From NCBI GenBank assembly GCA_022385755.1, contig MU278355.1, positions 934,974 to 998,973 on the forward strand: a DNA stretch of 64,000 bases, in the 5' to 3' direction. Shown piece after piece: positions 1-11,122 of this stretch. Position 1 is the stretch's first letter. Every line of letters starts with the position of its first letter. The translations under genes and the position numbers were made by a program. This stretch comes from Trametopsis cervina. Lineage: Eukaryota > Basidiomycota > Agaricomycetes > Polyporales > Irpicaceae. The notes under the pieces were generated by a model. That model saw only the letters and a list, made by a program, of their open reading frames with translations. It ran no database searches and had not been told where the DNA came from.

Positions 1-98
1 ATGTCTAGTCGTCCATTGTCCTTCTCTGCCACCGTCGTCTTTGTGCATCTCCCCGCCACCACCTCCTCTTATCCTCTTCGCGTTCTCAACCATCCAAC

Positions 99-1114
99 AT
101 GGCATCTCTTCTCGAACGTATGAATCTGCCCAGTAACTCGGTAGGTCCAGTGCGCAGCAAAAGCCAGCGCGGCGGAACATCTTCCCCATATGTGCGCCAA
201 CGTCTTGCCCTTGTCCGACCCTTCAATGTCCTCACCGTCCCAATCTCTCTTCCCTAACGATTGCGAAACATCTCTGTAATCCGTGATATACCTTTACTTG
301 TGAACTTGTAACGCATGACAGAGCCGTAGCCCGCGCATCCCCAAAGGCGACGTCAACGGCGCATGGCAGCACGACCTATACGACACGAACAAGTCGCTCG
401 GCGAGCGACTCGCCACTGGCGCCGCGCCTCCAAAGGTGTACACTTCGATGGCGGAGCGCGCGTTGAGAGAGGCGCAGGGAGAGAAGGGGTTAGCCATCAA
501 GGGCGCGAGCTCCAATGGCAGGGGCAATGTGGTGGAGGTAACTGGTCTAGCGGATGGCACGACTTCAGAGGATGTCGAAGTGAGTTAACGCCTCTCTTTC
601 AACGCCACCAATACTCATAAAGCGTTTTCAAGGCCATTTTCAAGCGATGTGGGCCGATTACTTGGCATAAGCTAATGAAGAAGAGTCCGGTGGTCGTTCG
701 CCTGACCTACAAAAACGAGAAAGACGCGCAAGCCGCCGTGGCAAACTTCAATGATCAGCCCGCAGACGGCAGGGTCCTCAACGTGAAGGTTGTCGGCGGC
801 GCGAACGCGACTCTGGGAGGCCGTCTGAGTGCGGCGGTCGGAGACAGTGTAGATGTCTTGATGGAGAGTGGCTCGGGTGGCTCGTGAGTGCCTGTATGTG
901 TTGCCATGAGCGCGTTGATGCTAACTTTACGTACAGGAAACTGCGTTCAGACGATATCCTGGCCCAAGACACGCGTGCCACTGTCATGGTCGCGCCCCCA
1001 GGGACGAACCCGAAGGATTACGTGCAGCCTGCGCGTGGCAGGGGCAGAGGACGCGGCCGGGGACGAGGCAGGCGAGGTGGAGGAGGCGGAGGTGCCCGCA
1101 TGGACATCGACTAA
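99..1114 (+). CDS. RRM/RGG RNA-binding protein (ALYREF/Yra1-like mRNA export adaptor)
   Basis: Four exons (99-191, 322-579, 633-883, 937-1114) join in frame to give about 259 aa. The start is the first ATG of a continuous opening exon. A single RRM occupies roughly residues 95-175: an RNP2-like strand (VVEVTGLA), then the helix and loop EAIFKRCGPI, then an RNP1-like strand (VVVRLTYKN). The C-terminus is a pure RGRGRGRG/GGGG tract ending in MDID. An RRM followed by an RGG tail is typical of THO/TREX mRNA-export adaptors such as Aly/Yra1, which bind nascent mRNA in the nucleus. That family assignment is by architecture; another RRM-RGG protein is possible. Introns are 53-130 bases with consensus ends. 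Confidence 0.82.
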
Positions 1115-1671
1115 CCGCTGTCGAAGTCCCTTCCTGCCAGGACGTTTTCTTTTCCTCTGATATGCTGTCTATAACAATTGGGCCAGTGCGCACCATGATC
1201 ACCTCCTTCCTTAGTCTATAAACCTCTGTATTTCGTACGGTGCAGTACACGATCTGTTGTCCATCTTGGCGTTCATTTTCTCTTCTGTCTTCCACGCGAA
1301 TCAGCAATTGTCGTTATTGTATCTGCTATCAATGCTATACTACACTCCTCTCCTCATCCACAAGTTGTGTGAAAGCCTGATACAGCTGCTGAGAGGCTGA
1401 CATGAGACACGAATAAGGCGTGACGCCGCTGGTGGGAGAGTCACGGGAAGTCACGGATAGCATTGACGTCACGCGTGTCAGCGCGGTGGCTGGGGACGTA
1501 CAGCTGCGACGCTGCGCCGCCCATTTCTTCCATCTTGCCCTCTACCGCGTTCACCTCCCCTCCTCCGTTTCTTCTGTCTAGTGTAGCTACGCGATACGCG
1601 TTTGTGTATCATATAACGCAGTCAAGACAAACGCTACACGTCACACAACCCGAAATACATTCGCACTCAAG
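1115..1671. other. Intergenic, 557 bp
   Basis: This stretch holds the 3' region of the RNA-binding gene and the promoter side of the cornichon gene. A pyrimidine-rich run lies just before the cornichon start. I see no gene or repeat in it. Confidence 0.6.
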
Positions 1672-2399
1672 ATGACAGGTGCAGGTACGTCCGTTCGTAA
1701 TCGTGTCAGCTCTCGTAGAATACTCATCTTCTTTGCTTGTGGATGTTAGGATGGATATTTCTCTTCGGTGTGCTCTGGGCGGCGGTGCTGTTGTTCACGA
1801 TGGTCTTCTTCGTACGTTCCAGCATGTGCTTGTCATATCATAGAGCTGACTACCTGGTTTTGTCTCTGCATTATAGATTATTATGTTCTCGGACCTAGAG
1901 TGCGACTATATAAATCCCATAGATCTCTGCAACAAGCTTAACCAGGTATGTTCGCCCTACTTGCTGGTCTCGTGCATCTGATGATTGCTGATACGCGTGC
2001 TGCTTGTCGTAGTTCGTGCTACCGGAACATGGCGCACATGCGTTCCTGACGATCGTATTCCTCCTCTCTGGACAATGGATAGCGTTCCTGTTGAACGCGC
2101 CGTTACTCGTGTACAATATCAATAAGTGCGTCATTCTCACACCCAGGTTTACACCTCAAACTGACCAGCCCCTTGCGTCGCAGAGTACGACTATCCAACC
2201 ACATGTACGACGCAACGGAGATCTTCCGGACGCTAGGCATACACAAGCAGGAGGCGTTCATCAAGCTTGGGTTCTATCTCATCAGCTTTTTCTACTACCT
2301 CTACCGGTTCGTCTCTTCTTCACGTTCTGTGCAACCAGGAGGCTGACAACAGTATGATACAGAATGATTGTCGAGCTAATTACGGAAGCCGACCGATAA
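1672..2399 (+). CDS. Cornichon family ER-export cargo receptor, copy 1
   Basis: Six exons (1672-1684, 1750-1811, 1877-1945, 2013-2125, 2184-2306, 2363-2399) give 138 aa, the usual length of yeast Erv14. Three hydrophobic segments are visible: [20 protein letters not shown], then [20 protein letters not shown], then [15 protein letters not shown]. Family signature stretches [13 protein letters not shown] and [20 protein letters not shown] are present. Cornichon proteins span the ER membrane and load cargo membrane proteins into COPII vesicles. The opening exon is only 13 bases. A second, divergent copy lies at 14227-14892 on the other strand. The fold and family are clear; which cargo each copy carries cannot be read from sequence. 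Confidence 0.93.
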
Positions 2400-2983
2400 A
2401 CATAACCTCCAACAAATGCGCGCATACCTGCACCATCTGCCACAATCTAGAGGTTAAGAGGAGTACTCCCTGTTCAGGAATTGACGGAGGTTGTGCAGGT
2501 TAACGAACTTTGACGAACGATCTGACTTGATATATCTCCCCTTTTTACAACTGTAACTTACTCATCTGCGAGTGCTTTCTCTTGTCTCTCGCAATACCAT
2601 CCGGAGGATATACCCTGGCGTTGCTGATGCTATGTCTGAGTCTTGCGACTTGTGCCAAACAGCGTCATATACTATAGAGTTGCAGTAATTGCTTGCTCGG
2701 TATTCTTCCAAGTTTCGGGATCAGCCGTGTTGAGACCGGCCGCAGGCACGTTGAGTCGATTCTATCTCCGCCATTGTGCGCAGACAACTCTTCTGCTAAT
2801 CTCATGTTAGATCCGCACACAACGACACCCTTTGAGAGCGTGGCCCGGACGCCTCATGGCTAGAAAAAGAGTCGATCGTGCGTGCAACATGAGTAACGCG
2901 TTCAGGCCGCCACCCCCTCAAGCCAACTCTCCTGAAACCCTCATCCATCAGTGTACAGTTTAACTTCTTAGAATCTTAGAAAG
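2400..2983. other. Intergenic, 584 bp
   Basis: No convincing gene. It should contain the cornichon 3' UTR and the promoter of the following orphan gene. Confidence 0.55.
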
Positions 2984-4009
2984 ATGGAATCCGAAAGCAC
3001 TGCTATCTCTCCGTCCGATGGAGAGCTGCTGGTCGCGTTGACCTCGCTCTACGCAACTGATCCTAACCTCGGCGCCGAAAAAGTCCACAAGCAATTGCTC
3101 GCGGACAATCCGTCGTGGGTTGGGAAGGTCGGACTCAAGGTACGTGGGCCACACAACATCTTCAGCGTGTATTACGCTCATATCCTTCGATGCACAGCGG
3201 GTCAAGGCCGTTCGCAACGCGAACAACCTCATCTCCCAAGCACCCGGCGTGCCCGCCAGGAATTCCGATCTCCCGCCACCGTACACGCCAAACCTCGCGT
3301 CTTCCTCGCGTCTGCGTCTCGACCCCGTGCGCGACATCCTACGTTCTGGCGGGGGCCTGCACGGCAAATCCAAGTCCCCCTTAGAGCTGCAGAAAATCAA
3401 CGAAGAGCTGAACCGTCGCCTCGCCAATCCGTCGCCGGCGCTCTCGGGGCAGAACGAGATGCACATGACGGCGCAGGCGGCGGGGCTCGGATTCGGTGGA
3501 GGCTGGTACGCGCTCCTCCCCGACGGGGTGGAGGAGTACGAGTTTGAGAAGGTGCTGTGGGTGAACACGGCGCCGATGGCCAGGGACGATGAGCAGGCGG
3601 CACATGCTGCTATCGTAATGCTTGGTGGGTCTCTTTTCACGCGTCGGTTACGCGATGTGTGTTGTGGTACTCATGTATGTGGTGTAATAGAACGCGGCAA
3701 GGCGGAGGCCACGCTCGGGAATGCTGCGGGCGCGTACTTGGTCTTCAAGGGCGTCTTCACGCCAGCGCAAGAGATGGGCGTCGTGAAGCAGAAGAAGGTA
3801 GCCATCAGCGAAAAGCGGTTCATCAGACAGCTCGATGCAGAGTGCGTTATCACTTCGTGCAGCAACAACGTGGATCCGTGCTAACATGAAGCATTTACAT
3901 CCACAGATACGGCATAGATCTGGCTGGCTTCATCCGCGATTTAGATAGGAACCCGCGAGGCACATCAGGACGCCAGCTTATGGATCTTCTACTGAGCATG
4001 ACAAGTTGA
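2984..4009 (+). CDS. Conserved fungal protein of unknown function
   Basis: Four exons (2984-3139, 3198-3624, 3691-3841, 3907-4009) join without frame errors into 278 aa. I recognise no catalytic domain. The N-terminus (about residues 10-50) is helical and contains the segment GAEKVHKQLLADNP. The middle has a Pro-rich stretch (PPPYTPNL) and a Leu/Asn-rich helix (ELQKINEELNRRL). A Gly-rich, aromatic patch (GLGFGGGWYALLP) follows, and the C-terminus is another helix ending LLLSMTS. No signal peptide or membrane segment is seen. Consistent splicing and codon use support a real gene. The function is unassigned. Confidence 0.75.
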
Positions 4010-4169
4010 TAAAAACTTGCAGAAGTAAAGAGGCACATTATAACGTGCTCGCAAGCAATGTATTCTACATGCACAAAATCCACTTCACATTATTGATACG
4101 AAGGCGGGTACTATATCTCACCACGCCGGCGCCGCCGGAACCATCAGGTACATAGCCCACATACTTCCT

Positions 4170-6401
4170 CTATAGTTTCGCGATGACCGCGGCTGCAACG
4201 ATTGGCTCGTTCTTCGCCCTGTCGCGGAGCTCGCGTCGGAGGATCTTCCCAGCGGCACTGAGTTCAACACAGCAATCAGTTGCATATCATATCGGTATGA
4301 ACGGGTGGCTGCGCACCTCTTCGGGATGATGTCAGTCAAAAACACGCCTGCAGATTGGTGAACATGAGGTATTAATATTAATATCAGAAAGTTGGATAGC
4401 AGTGGCGATCTACGCACCGCCACGGAGCTCTTTGTGTCTCGCGACTCGAGGCTTGAGCCAGTCCTGCACTTGCTTCGCAAAGACTGCGTGCTGTGACGGC
4501 TCGAGACCCTTTGCGTGGACCACGTATGCGCTGTATCGGGTTGAATCAATGCACATTCAGTCTTTGACGGATGGCGAAACATACCGAGGTAACTCAGTGG
4601 CCTCCGCTTCGGAGACGACACCCACGACGGCGCAGTCCGCGATCTCAGGGTGCTGCAACAGGACAGCCTCAAGTTCGGCCGGTGCGACTGCGGGTGTTCA
4701 TTAGAGTTGTGAAAGATATGATTGGAGGTCAGTTCGACCTACCTTGGAAGCCCTTGTACTTGATGAGCTCCTTCCGTCTGTCGACGATGTAGTAGTACCC
4801 CTCATCGTCCCTAATAGCGATATCGCCTGTCTTGAACCACCCGTCGGGGGTAATGGACTCCGCCGTTGCCTTCGGGTTGTTTAGATATCCCTGTCACGAT
4901 TTAAAACCAATAAGTACATTGTAACGTCGTTCGTTCGGGAATTAGCGTACCTTCATTACAGTTGGGCCGCGAAGCCACAGTTCGCCTGGCTCGCCCTCTT
5001 TCGCGTCACTGCCGTCCTCGAGAACTAAACGCGCCTCGAGATTAGCCCATAGCGGACCCACTGAACCGGCTTTGCGAATGGTATCGTCGGGCGGGAGACA
5101 GTGGCTGCTCGGCGATGTCTCCGTAAGGCCATATCCTAGAGAAGGTGTGAGCAAGAATTGTGAGTACTACACTGCATATATGGCTGACCTTGTGAAAGGA
5201 CAACATCTGCTCCTAATGCCCTAAGACGCCCCTCGGTCCCTTCGACCATCGGCTTTCCGAGGGGCGCCGCGCCAGAGACTAACAGCCTGAGTGACTTGAT
5301 GTTATACTGTTCTATGACTATAACGTTCGAGGATGGTCAGCCCGAACTCGCGCATGTTTCGCCGGTACCAACCTGGATGACGCCAAAGGGCAAGGCACAT
5401 AGGCGGTACGACCAGAATCTGCGTGACTTGGTATCTCTCGATGGCCTTGCACAGCTCCACGACGTCAAATCGGGGCATAACTATGACCGGCATGGGGTGG
5501 AAGAAGGGGTACTGCAGAAGCTGTGTTGCCCCTATAACAAAGTATCATGAGAACTACCAATGCAGCTAACGGTTATCGTATAACGCACCGTAGATGTGAT
5601 AGTATGGTAACACGCCTAGCATAACAGGCTTTGATTCACCACGCTGTGGGAAGCCGGTCCGGGTTATCAGGACCTCTGTGACCAGGTTTCTGTGAGTCGT
5701 CTAGGGTACGATAAAGTGAGCGGGACGGGCGGCAAGATGAAACATTGTTCACGTACCTCGACGCCTTTGGGCTTGCCCGTGGTACCCGACGAATAACACA
5801 AGAGCACGGTTTCGTTCGATGCGGGTCCATTGAACTGCTCCTCCTGTTCCAATTGACCTTTGCCAATGAGGTCCGCAATGCGAATCAAGTCGTTCGATCC
5901 CGACCGCGCAGGAGCAGGCCAGTCGGCAATAATGATGTGACGGCTAGCTTCCGTGAGGTCCACGTCCTTTTCTCTGAACATCTGCTGCACGATGGGCAGC
6001 AGGTCGGGATGGACAAAGACGACCTTGGCGCCGCTGTCCTCCCATTGGTGCCGCAGCTCTCTCGCGGTGTACGCGCTGTTGGCGAGGGTCATCCGGAGTC
6101 CTGCAGCTATGCCTCCGAAGAACATTACCGGCCAAGCGATGCTATTCGGCGAGAAGATCATGGCAACATCTCCCCTATGTAACTGCACACCTCCCAGTAC
6201 AGTCAAATGGTTGCGCAAGCCCCATCCGACAGAGAAAGCGAGGTCTCGTAACTCTCCGCGTGTGATGGTGAAACCTGTCCCGGCGTCCACAAATGCGGGA
6301 CTGGTGAGCGGTGATTTGTCCAAATGCCTTCGGAGGAGGAAGGAGAAGATGGACTCCTCAGGGACTGGGATCGTTGGATAGCTCGAGGTGTATATCTGCA
6401 T
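4170..6401 (-). CDS. 4-coumarate-CoA ligase-like AMP-binding enzyme with peroxisomal signal
   Basis: This is a multi-exon gene with a long first exon (about 5757-6401). The start is the ATG giving MQIYTSSYP, and an upstream in-frame codon is not ATG. The adenylation P-loop [13 protein letters not shown] is at about residue 205. Later come GYGLTETSP (motif A5), the gate motif GWFKTGDIA, and [12 protein letters not shown], followed by the catalytic-lysine region near the C-terminus (GKILRREL). This is the ANL superfamily order: acid plus ATP gives acyl-AMP, then acyl-CoA. The last three residues are AKL, a PTS1-type peroxisomal signal, which suits CoA ligases acting on aromatic or fatty acids. 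The substrate cannot be decided between coumarate-like and medium-chain acids. Confidence 0.9.
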
Positions 6402-6950
6402 GGTGGTCAATGTAGAGCAAAGAGGGGTGAGTTGGAAGTGCTGGTCCGCGAAGAGTGGACGTCACCTGCGAATTCACTTCGCATCACATGCTCATCCCGG
6501 TTTCCTTTGCACATTGGGTAAATTTGAATACGTAGGCGCACCGGTGTGTTCCATGGACGTGGTATAGCCGGAGACTGTTTTGTGTGAATATCAGAGGACT
6601 TTGTCAATGGAGGATCTCGTTGCTGGCTCCGGACCGCGCGCTGATGATGGAAGTGTGTAACAGTGATACTTTGCCATACTTACTCCGCGCCACATACCCG
6701 TACTTGAACTCTACTTCGTTGACCGACAAGGGCAGATGGTGTTGAGGGTGAGTACGCGACTATCTGATAACACTTATTCGTCTGAGGCAATTCACAGACC
6801 CTCGTCATCCATATCGCAGGGCCGTCTAGCCATACACGGATGCTTTCGTGCCCATATTCGTTACAAGAGATGGGCCCCTGTCGTGTCGTTTTCGTGAAGT
6901 CTCAAACACCTTCAATCCGATGTTGATTGGGTTTTCACGGAGATTCGCAC
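6402..6950. other. Intergenic upstream of the CoA ligase-like gene, 549 bp
   Basis: This is the promoter side of the minus-strand ligase gene. I see no gene here. Confidence 0.5.
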
Positions 6951-7349
6951 ATGGCCTCGAGGTTGTGGAGGGAGACCCTCCTGCTGGCAGTCTGTATGGT
7001 CGGTCTGGTGATTGTGGCCTCAGCACAGCTCCTCTCCGTGTCCCAATCTACGACTCGGAGTCCACGTCGCATCCATCTTCTTCCGTTCCCAGCTTTCCAA
7101 GCCATGCTGCAGACGGCGTGCAGCAAACGCCCATTTCCTCGGCATGCGCTCTTGAAACGTGCTCTCAGCTCTATCCTCAACGTCTTATTTCCCACCATTG
7201 TGCACGAGCTTCGCTGTATAGTGTCGACGCTACCCGAAGAACATCGGGGAAAGGTCGTAGAACGTGGCTTCGGCATAGCCTACGTAGCGGGCAGGCTCCT
7301 TGAAGACCCTTGTTTGAAACGGCTGCTACACCTCCCTCCCTCCCGTTAA
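6951..7349 (+). CDS. Possible small secreted protein (orphan, weak)
   Basis: A single uninterrupted frame from an ATG gives 132 aa. The N-terminus looks like a signal peptide: basic start (SRLWRE), a hydrophobic core (TLLLAVCMVGLVIV), then an ASA-Q cleavage-like site. The mature part has a few cysteines and a basic, Leu-rich helical stretch. No family is recognised. The frame is short, unspliced and lies in a region with overlapping open frames on the other strand, so it may be chance. It sits between the ligase gene and the first C2 gene. Confidence 0.3.
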   Translation: MASRLWRETLLLAVCMVGLVIVASAQLLSVSQSTTRSPRRIHLLPFPAFQAMLQTACSKRPFPRHALLKRALSSILNVLFPTIVHELRCIVSTLPEEHRGKVVERGFGIAYVAGRLLEDPCLKRLLHLPPSR

Positions 7350-7480
7350 TGGCGCATCTATCTCCGATGGACAGATCGATGCTCCTTTTTCTGGAAAACC
7401 TGCCATACCACAATGCTGAACAAGTCACAGTAGCCTCGGGCCTCATTGCACTACACCACCTGAAAGGTAACGGCAAAGGA

Positions 7481-7487
7481 ATATAAG
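7481..7487 (+). promoter_or_regulatory. TATA box of C2-helical gene 1
   Basis: The sequence ATATAAG lies about 90 bases before the ATG at 7571. The two other C2-helical genes have TATA boxes at nearly the same distance. Confidence 0.55.
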
Positions 7488-7570
7488 TACATAGGCAGGG
7501 GGGCCACAGAGTCTTCAGCCAGCCAGACTTCTCCGACTTCAAACACAACCAACTCCCCACGACAGACACA

Positions 7571-9464
7571 ATGCAGCGCTCTCCAGCGATGTAAGCATTT
7601 CATCGTACGAGTAGCTGGTTTCCCATGCTCACGACTTTACAGTAGCCAGCTCTTACATGCAGCCCATATATGCGCAGCGACTCCGCTGCTGGGACCTCAG
7701 AGAATCCAGGTTCTCTTTCGAGGTGAGAATCGCCGAAATGAAGGTAGTTTCATCCATACTAATCGTACGCATTCGTCCGTTCAGGTATCCGCCTCAGTGA
7801 AGAATGCCACATGCCCCGGAACACATATCTAAAAGTATCTGTCGATGATCGCGAAGAATATTCCAACAAATCTAACCCTGGATATATGTTTGAATCACCT
7901 GTCTTGCTGTGAGTTGTCTCTTGCACGCCTAGCATTATATTGCTGTGCTGAACCGCTTCCCGCTATGATTAGCAACGTGTTCCCCTCGTCTGAGATCAAG
8001 ATCAGTTTCTATTGCCAACATGCAGTGCGCAAAGACGAGCACATAGGCGACATATATGCATCGACGTGGACGCTGCTAAGCGAGGAAAATCGTAAGCGTT
8101 GATTCCTCGACTTCATCGACCTGCCTCTCATGTTATTTTTCATCTTACAGTGTATAACTGTGTACAGACACATGCAAAGACACGACCTCATATCAAAGGG
8201 TATATCGATATGCGCATCAGAGATCCCGCCGTACCTGTGGGGAACAGCGAGGCTAACATGGAGGAGGCGAAGCACCGTTGGGCCTTGCACTACTTGCGGG
8301 CCGAAGCTCGCTCACGGTCGTCAAACTCGGAAGTTCCCAGCAGCTCTGTTGACATCATTTGCGAATACATAGAACATGTACTGGAAGCTTTCGACATCAT
8401 GTCAACAGTGAGCACACGGTACATCTTCAAACCTCCCAAACAATATCTGACACTTTACTAGTCGTTGCCGATTTTTAAGGTCGCTTTAGTGCTAATGAGT
8501 GCTGTTCAAAAAGTATGTCGAAACGCACGGGCTCTGGTAATCACACGGACTTACTTTTCCTTGTAGTCGTTGAAGACATTGAATAACGTCGATGAGGCCA
8601 TCAAGAACCTGTTTCGTATGCTCTCTGAAACCATCAAAAAAGCTCAAGCATGCTGCACTAGTCAACCCGATTCCAGATTCCCAGACATCTTCGAGCGCAT
8701 CGCCCGTTTGGCGGTGACCAGCGCAGCAGTGGTCGACAGATGGATGCGCAAGAATACTCTCCGTTAGTATTTCGTTCCAGTTCTCGTGCTTTCTTCAACT
8801 AATATTCCGTGATATAGTGCGTGTGTTTGCAGCTGGTCACGTCCAGGACGGGCTTAAGCGTTGCCAATGTGACCTCAAAAAGGTGCAGGATGAGCTGCAA
8901 TTCGATTTAGCAGCACACCCAAGGGCCCCAGAGTCTACTGCGGCGAGTGTAGCCACCGCGCAACCTGAACCTACCGTGCTGGACACTCCAGAAGTCACTC
9001 AGGAAGAGCCATCCGGATGGAGACAGAGCTTCCACAACGGGGTGAATGTGTGGTCTATCTTCCCCACGCGCCGTACGCCCTCACCTCCCCACGGCTTCAT
9101 CCGGTCTGAACCTAAGAGGCAAGATTCTGACCGCGCACGTTCTCCTTCCCCCGTTGGTTCTCTCTTCGCGGCTTCGAGAGACCCTCAGCGCTACCTCGGT
9201 ACAGCCTCCTTTGAAGAACAGCCATGCACTCCACCTCGCGGGCTAGCTATGCCCCTTCCTCGTGTTCCCGTGGCGCCGACTATGCCTCTTCCTAATGCCT
9301 CAGAGGAATATGTTGTTGTTTCCGAGCCTCTCACTGAAAGCAACCCCTACGAGCATTGGAATTACGGAACGCAGGACGATCAGGACTCTGCCCCTCCTCC
9401 TTACCCCATGGACTACTATGCCGCCGATGACTGGCATAGGGGGTACACACACCCGCAAGCATGA
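7571..9464 (+). CDS. C2-domain plus helical-bundle protein, copy 1 (NLR N-terminus-like)
   Basis: Eight exons (7571-7590, 7643-7722, 7785-7908, 7973-8091, 8151-8407, 8462-8512, 8567-8762, 8818-9464) close in frame to 497 aa. Residues about 15-115 resemble a C2 beta-sandwich (strand YLKVSVDDRE, then PSSEIKISFY). A helical segment follows: PIFKVALVLMSAVQK, then SLKTLNNVDEAIKNLFRMLS and VVDRWMRKN. One more amphipathic helix (HVQDGLKRCQCDLKKVQDEL) leads into a roughly 180-residue Pro/Ser-rich disordered tail ending in an acidic, Tyr-rich patch (PPYPMDYYAADD). There is no P-loop or NACHT. Exon lengths match copies 2 and 3. Compared with copy 2, about 11 residues are missing in the C2 core between DDRE and the strand leading to FESPVL. 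A role in membrane binding or cell-death signalling is inference. Confidence 0.8.
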
Positions 9465-10313
9465 ACTGATGAACCTCAGGCCGCGTATTGAGCCCAGCCT
9501 CTTCTAACGTGATATTCTGTATTACTATTGAGCCTTCCTTAAATATTCCTACCACAGATTCATATTCTAGGCTGCTATTTAGATATGCCTTATGTATCCT
9601 AATCCAGACCAGCGGTCTGTATGGTTTTCTTCTTTATGCCTTTGTCATGTATCGCAATGTTCCGGCTCTATTTTCTTGTACCCTTTACATGGATTGATAC
9701 ATATCTATATAGATGCTTGTGTAATTTAGAGTTGTGTCTTGTGCGTCATCAGTCTCCCGTAATATTATATGGCACTTATTTCATCATACTGGAGTGGGCT
9801 GGGTATATGTACTGACAGATAGCAGCTGTATTATTCTCAAGATGAGATATAAAAATCTGAGAGAGTAGAATGCATGGAGGGAGTGCATATGGAAGCTGGA
9901 CCCAGATTCCGGGCGCCTGGTATCGCTTTCAGATCATGAGGACAAAATGATTTGCTATCACTCCAAAAACGTCGGATGTTCCAGGATGCTCCCATAGGTC
10001 CTTGTTTTGACAGGTCTTGCTGAGATGATACACTACACAGTGAGTCTCGATGGTAAGTATCGTACATCGGAAGATACCGCATATTGAATGTCCGATTATC
10101 ACTGATGGTATTTCGAACACATATTTAACTCAACACACACTGTGGGACTTCAACTGACTGGAAAGTGTAGATTCGGCCAAATCTGAGCTCTGTCTCAATT
10201 GTCGTCATTAATGGTACGGTTAATCTGACATTGAAGTCCGTGGTATATCCTTCGCCGTAACAAGCGCTGTAATATACCTGGGCGAACGACGACGCATGTG
10301 TGTTCATACCTCA
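9465..10313. other. Intergenic, 849 bp, AT-rich 3' flank
   Basis: AT-rich sequence after the first C2 gene. No frame with a convincing start, splicing or domain. A transposon follows directly. Confidence 0.55.
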
Positions 10314-10321
10314 ATCGAAAG
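10314..10321 (+). repeat. Target-site duplication, left copy (8 bp)
   Basis: ATCGAAAG lies immediately left of the terminal inverted repeat. The same eight bases follow the right end at 11115-11122. Eight-base duplications are characteristic of hAT transposition. Confidence 0.85.
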
Positions 10322-11114
10322 TAGTGTTGCGTTAGAAAGGGTAGTGTAACTTACGGTAAGTAAGTAAGTAGTTTCTTACATAGTAATTTACGTTTCTTAC
10401 CATGGCCTCAAAAATCGCGACGTAAATAATGTAAGAAATGCGAATGATGGTAATTAATATAATTAATAGAGGCGCATCAATTTTACATTGTGTTCGGGGC
10501 GGCGGCATGGAGCCACAGTGCGTGCCTGAGGTTGCGCGGTCTGAAAAATGATGTTTTGAGAGGTATCGTTTTCCCTACAGCGATCAGAGAGCTTTCCGCG
10601 ACAGCATTACTCACCGATGGATGCAGAACCTGCGGAAGTCAACTTGACTGTCCCGGAGATACCACTCGGCCAGGACTTCATTGACAGCCTTCATCTCGGC
10701 CCGCCGCTGGTACACAACGAGAAACGCCCGATAACGACGTTGTTGAAAGCTCCGTGCTTGACATTGAGGAGGCAGAGCCGGAGCTGGATCTTTGCTCCAC
10801 AGAGCTTCGCGATGCGCTCTCCGATTCTCAAATCATAGTGCGACCTTCCATCGACAAAACACCTGCAGCGGAGGGCGCCGTTGGGGACATTGCGAGCGCC
10901 GATGCTTTCTGCATCACAAACTGGCGATAATCTTACTTACTTACCACGGTTTCTTACTGTAAATTACAATACTTACTGTAACTTACTGCGGAAAAACCGG
11001 TCCGGAGGCGCCGGTAAGATATGTAAATTACACCGTTTACTTACTTACATGTGGGCCTACTTACTTACTTACTTACTTACCTGACATCCGTCCGGAGTTT
11101 CTAACGCAACACTA
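10322..11114. mobile_element. Non-autonomous hAT-like DNA transposon (793 bp)
   Basis: The element has perfect 17-bp terminal inverted repeats, TAGTGTTGCGTTAGAAA at 10322-10338 and its exact complement at 11098-11114. It is flanked by an 8-bp target-site duplication. Both ends carry dense subterminal copies of a GTAA/TTAC motif: TTACGGTAAGTAAGTAAGTA on the left, and five tandem TTAC units near 11057-11080 on the right. Repeated short subterminal motifs are the usual transposase-binding layout in hAT elements. No full transposase is encoded, so movement would need a transposase from elsewhere. The perfect repeats and duplication suggest a recent insertion. Confidence 0.88.
10617..10930 (+). 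pseudogene. Frame-broken coding remnant inside the hAT-like element
   Basis: From the ATG at 10617 a frame reads MDAEPAEVNLTVPEIPLGQ and on for about 37 codons. Near 10730 an acidic reading continues in another frame (DNDVVESSVLDIEEAEPELD), reaching a stop near 10930. The two halves look like one disordered, acidic polypeptide split by a frameshift, or by an intron I cannot define. It may be the leftover N-terminus of the parental transposase or a captured host fragment. No domain is recognised. Confidence 0.35.
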
Positions 11115-11122
11115 ATCGAAAG
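11115..11122 (+). repeat. Target-site duplication, right copy (8 bp)
   Basis: ATCGAAAG, identical to 10314-10321, flanks the right terminal inverted repeat. Confidence 0.85.

Noticed and set aside
10345..11085. TTAC/GTAA tandem runs considered as a telomere-like or CRISPR-like array
   Set aside because: The units are 4 bases, lie only near both ends of one element with inverted termini, and lack spacers; they are subterminal transposon repeats.
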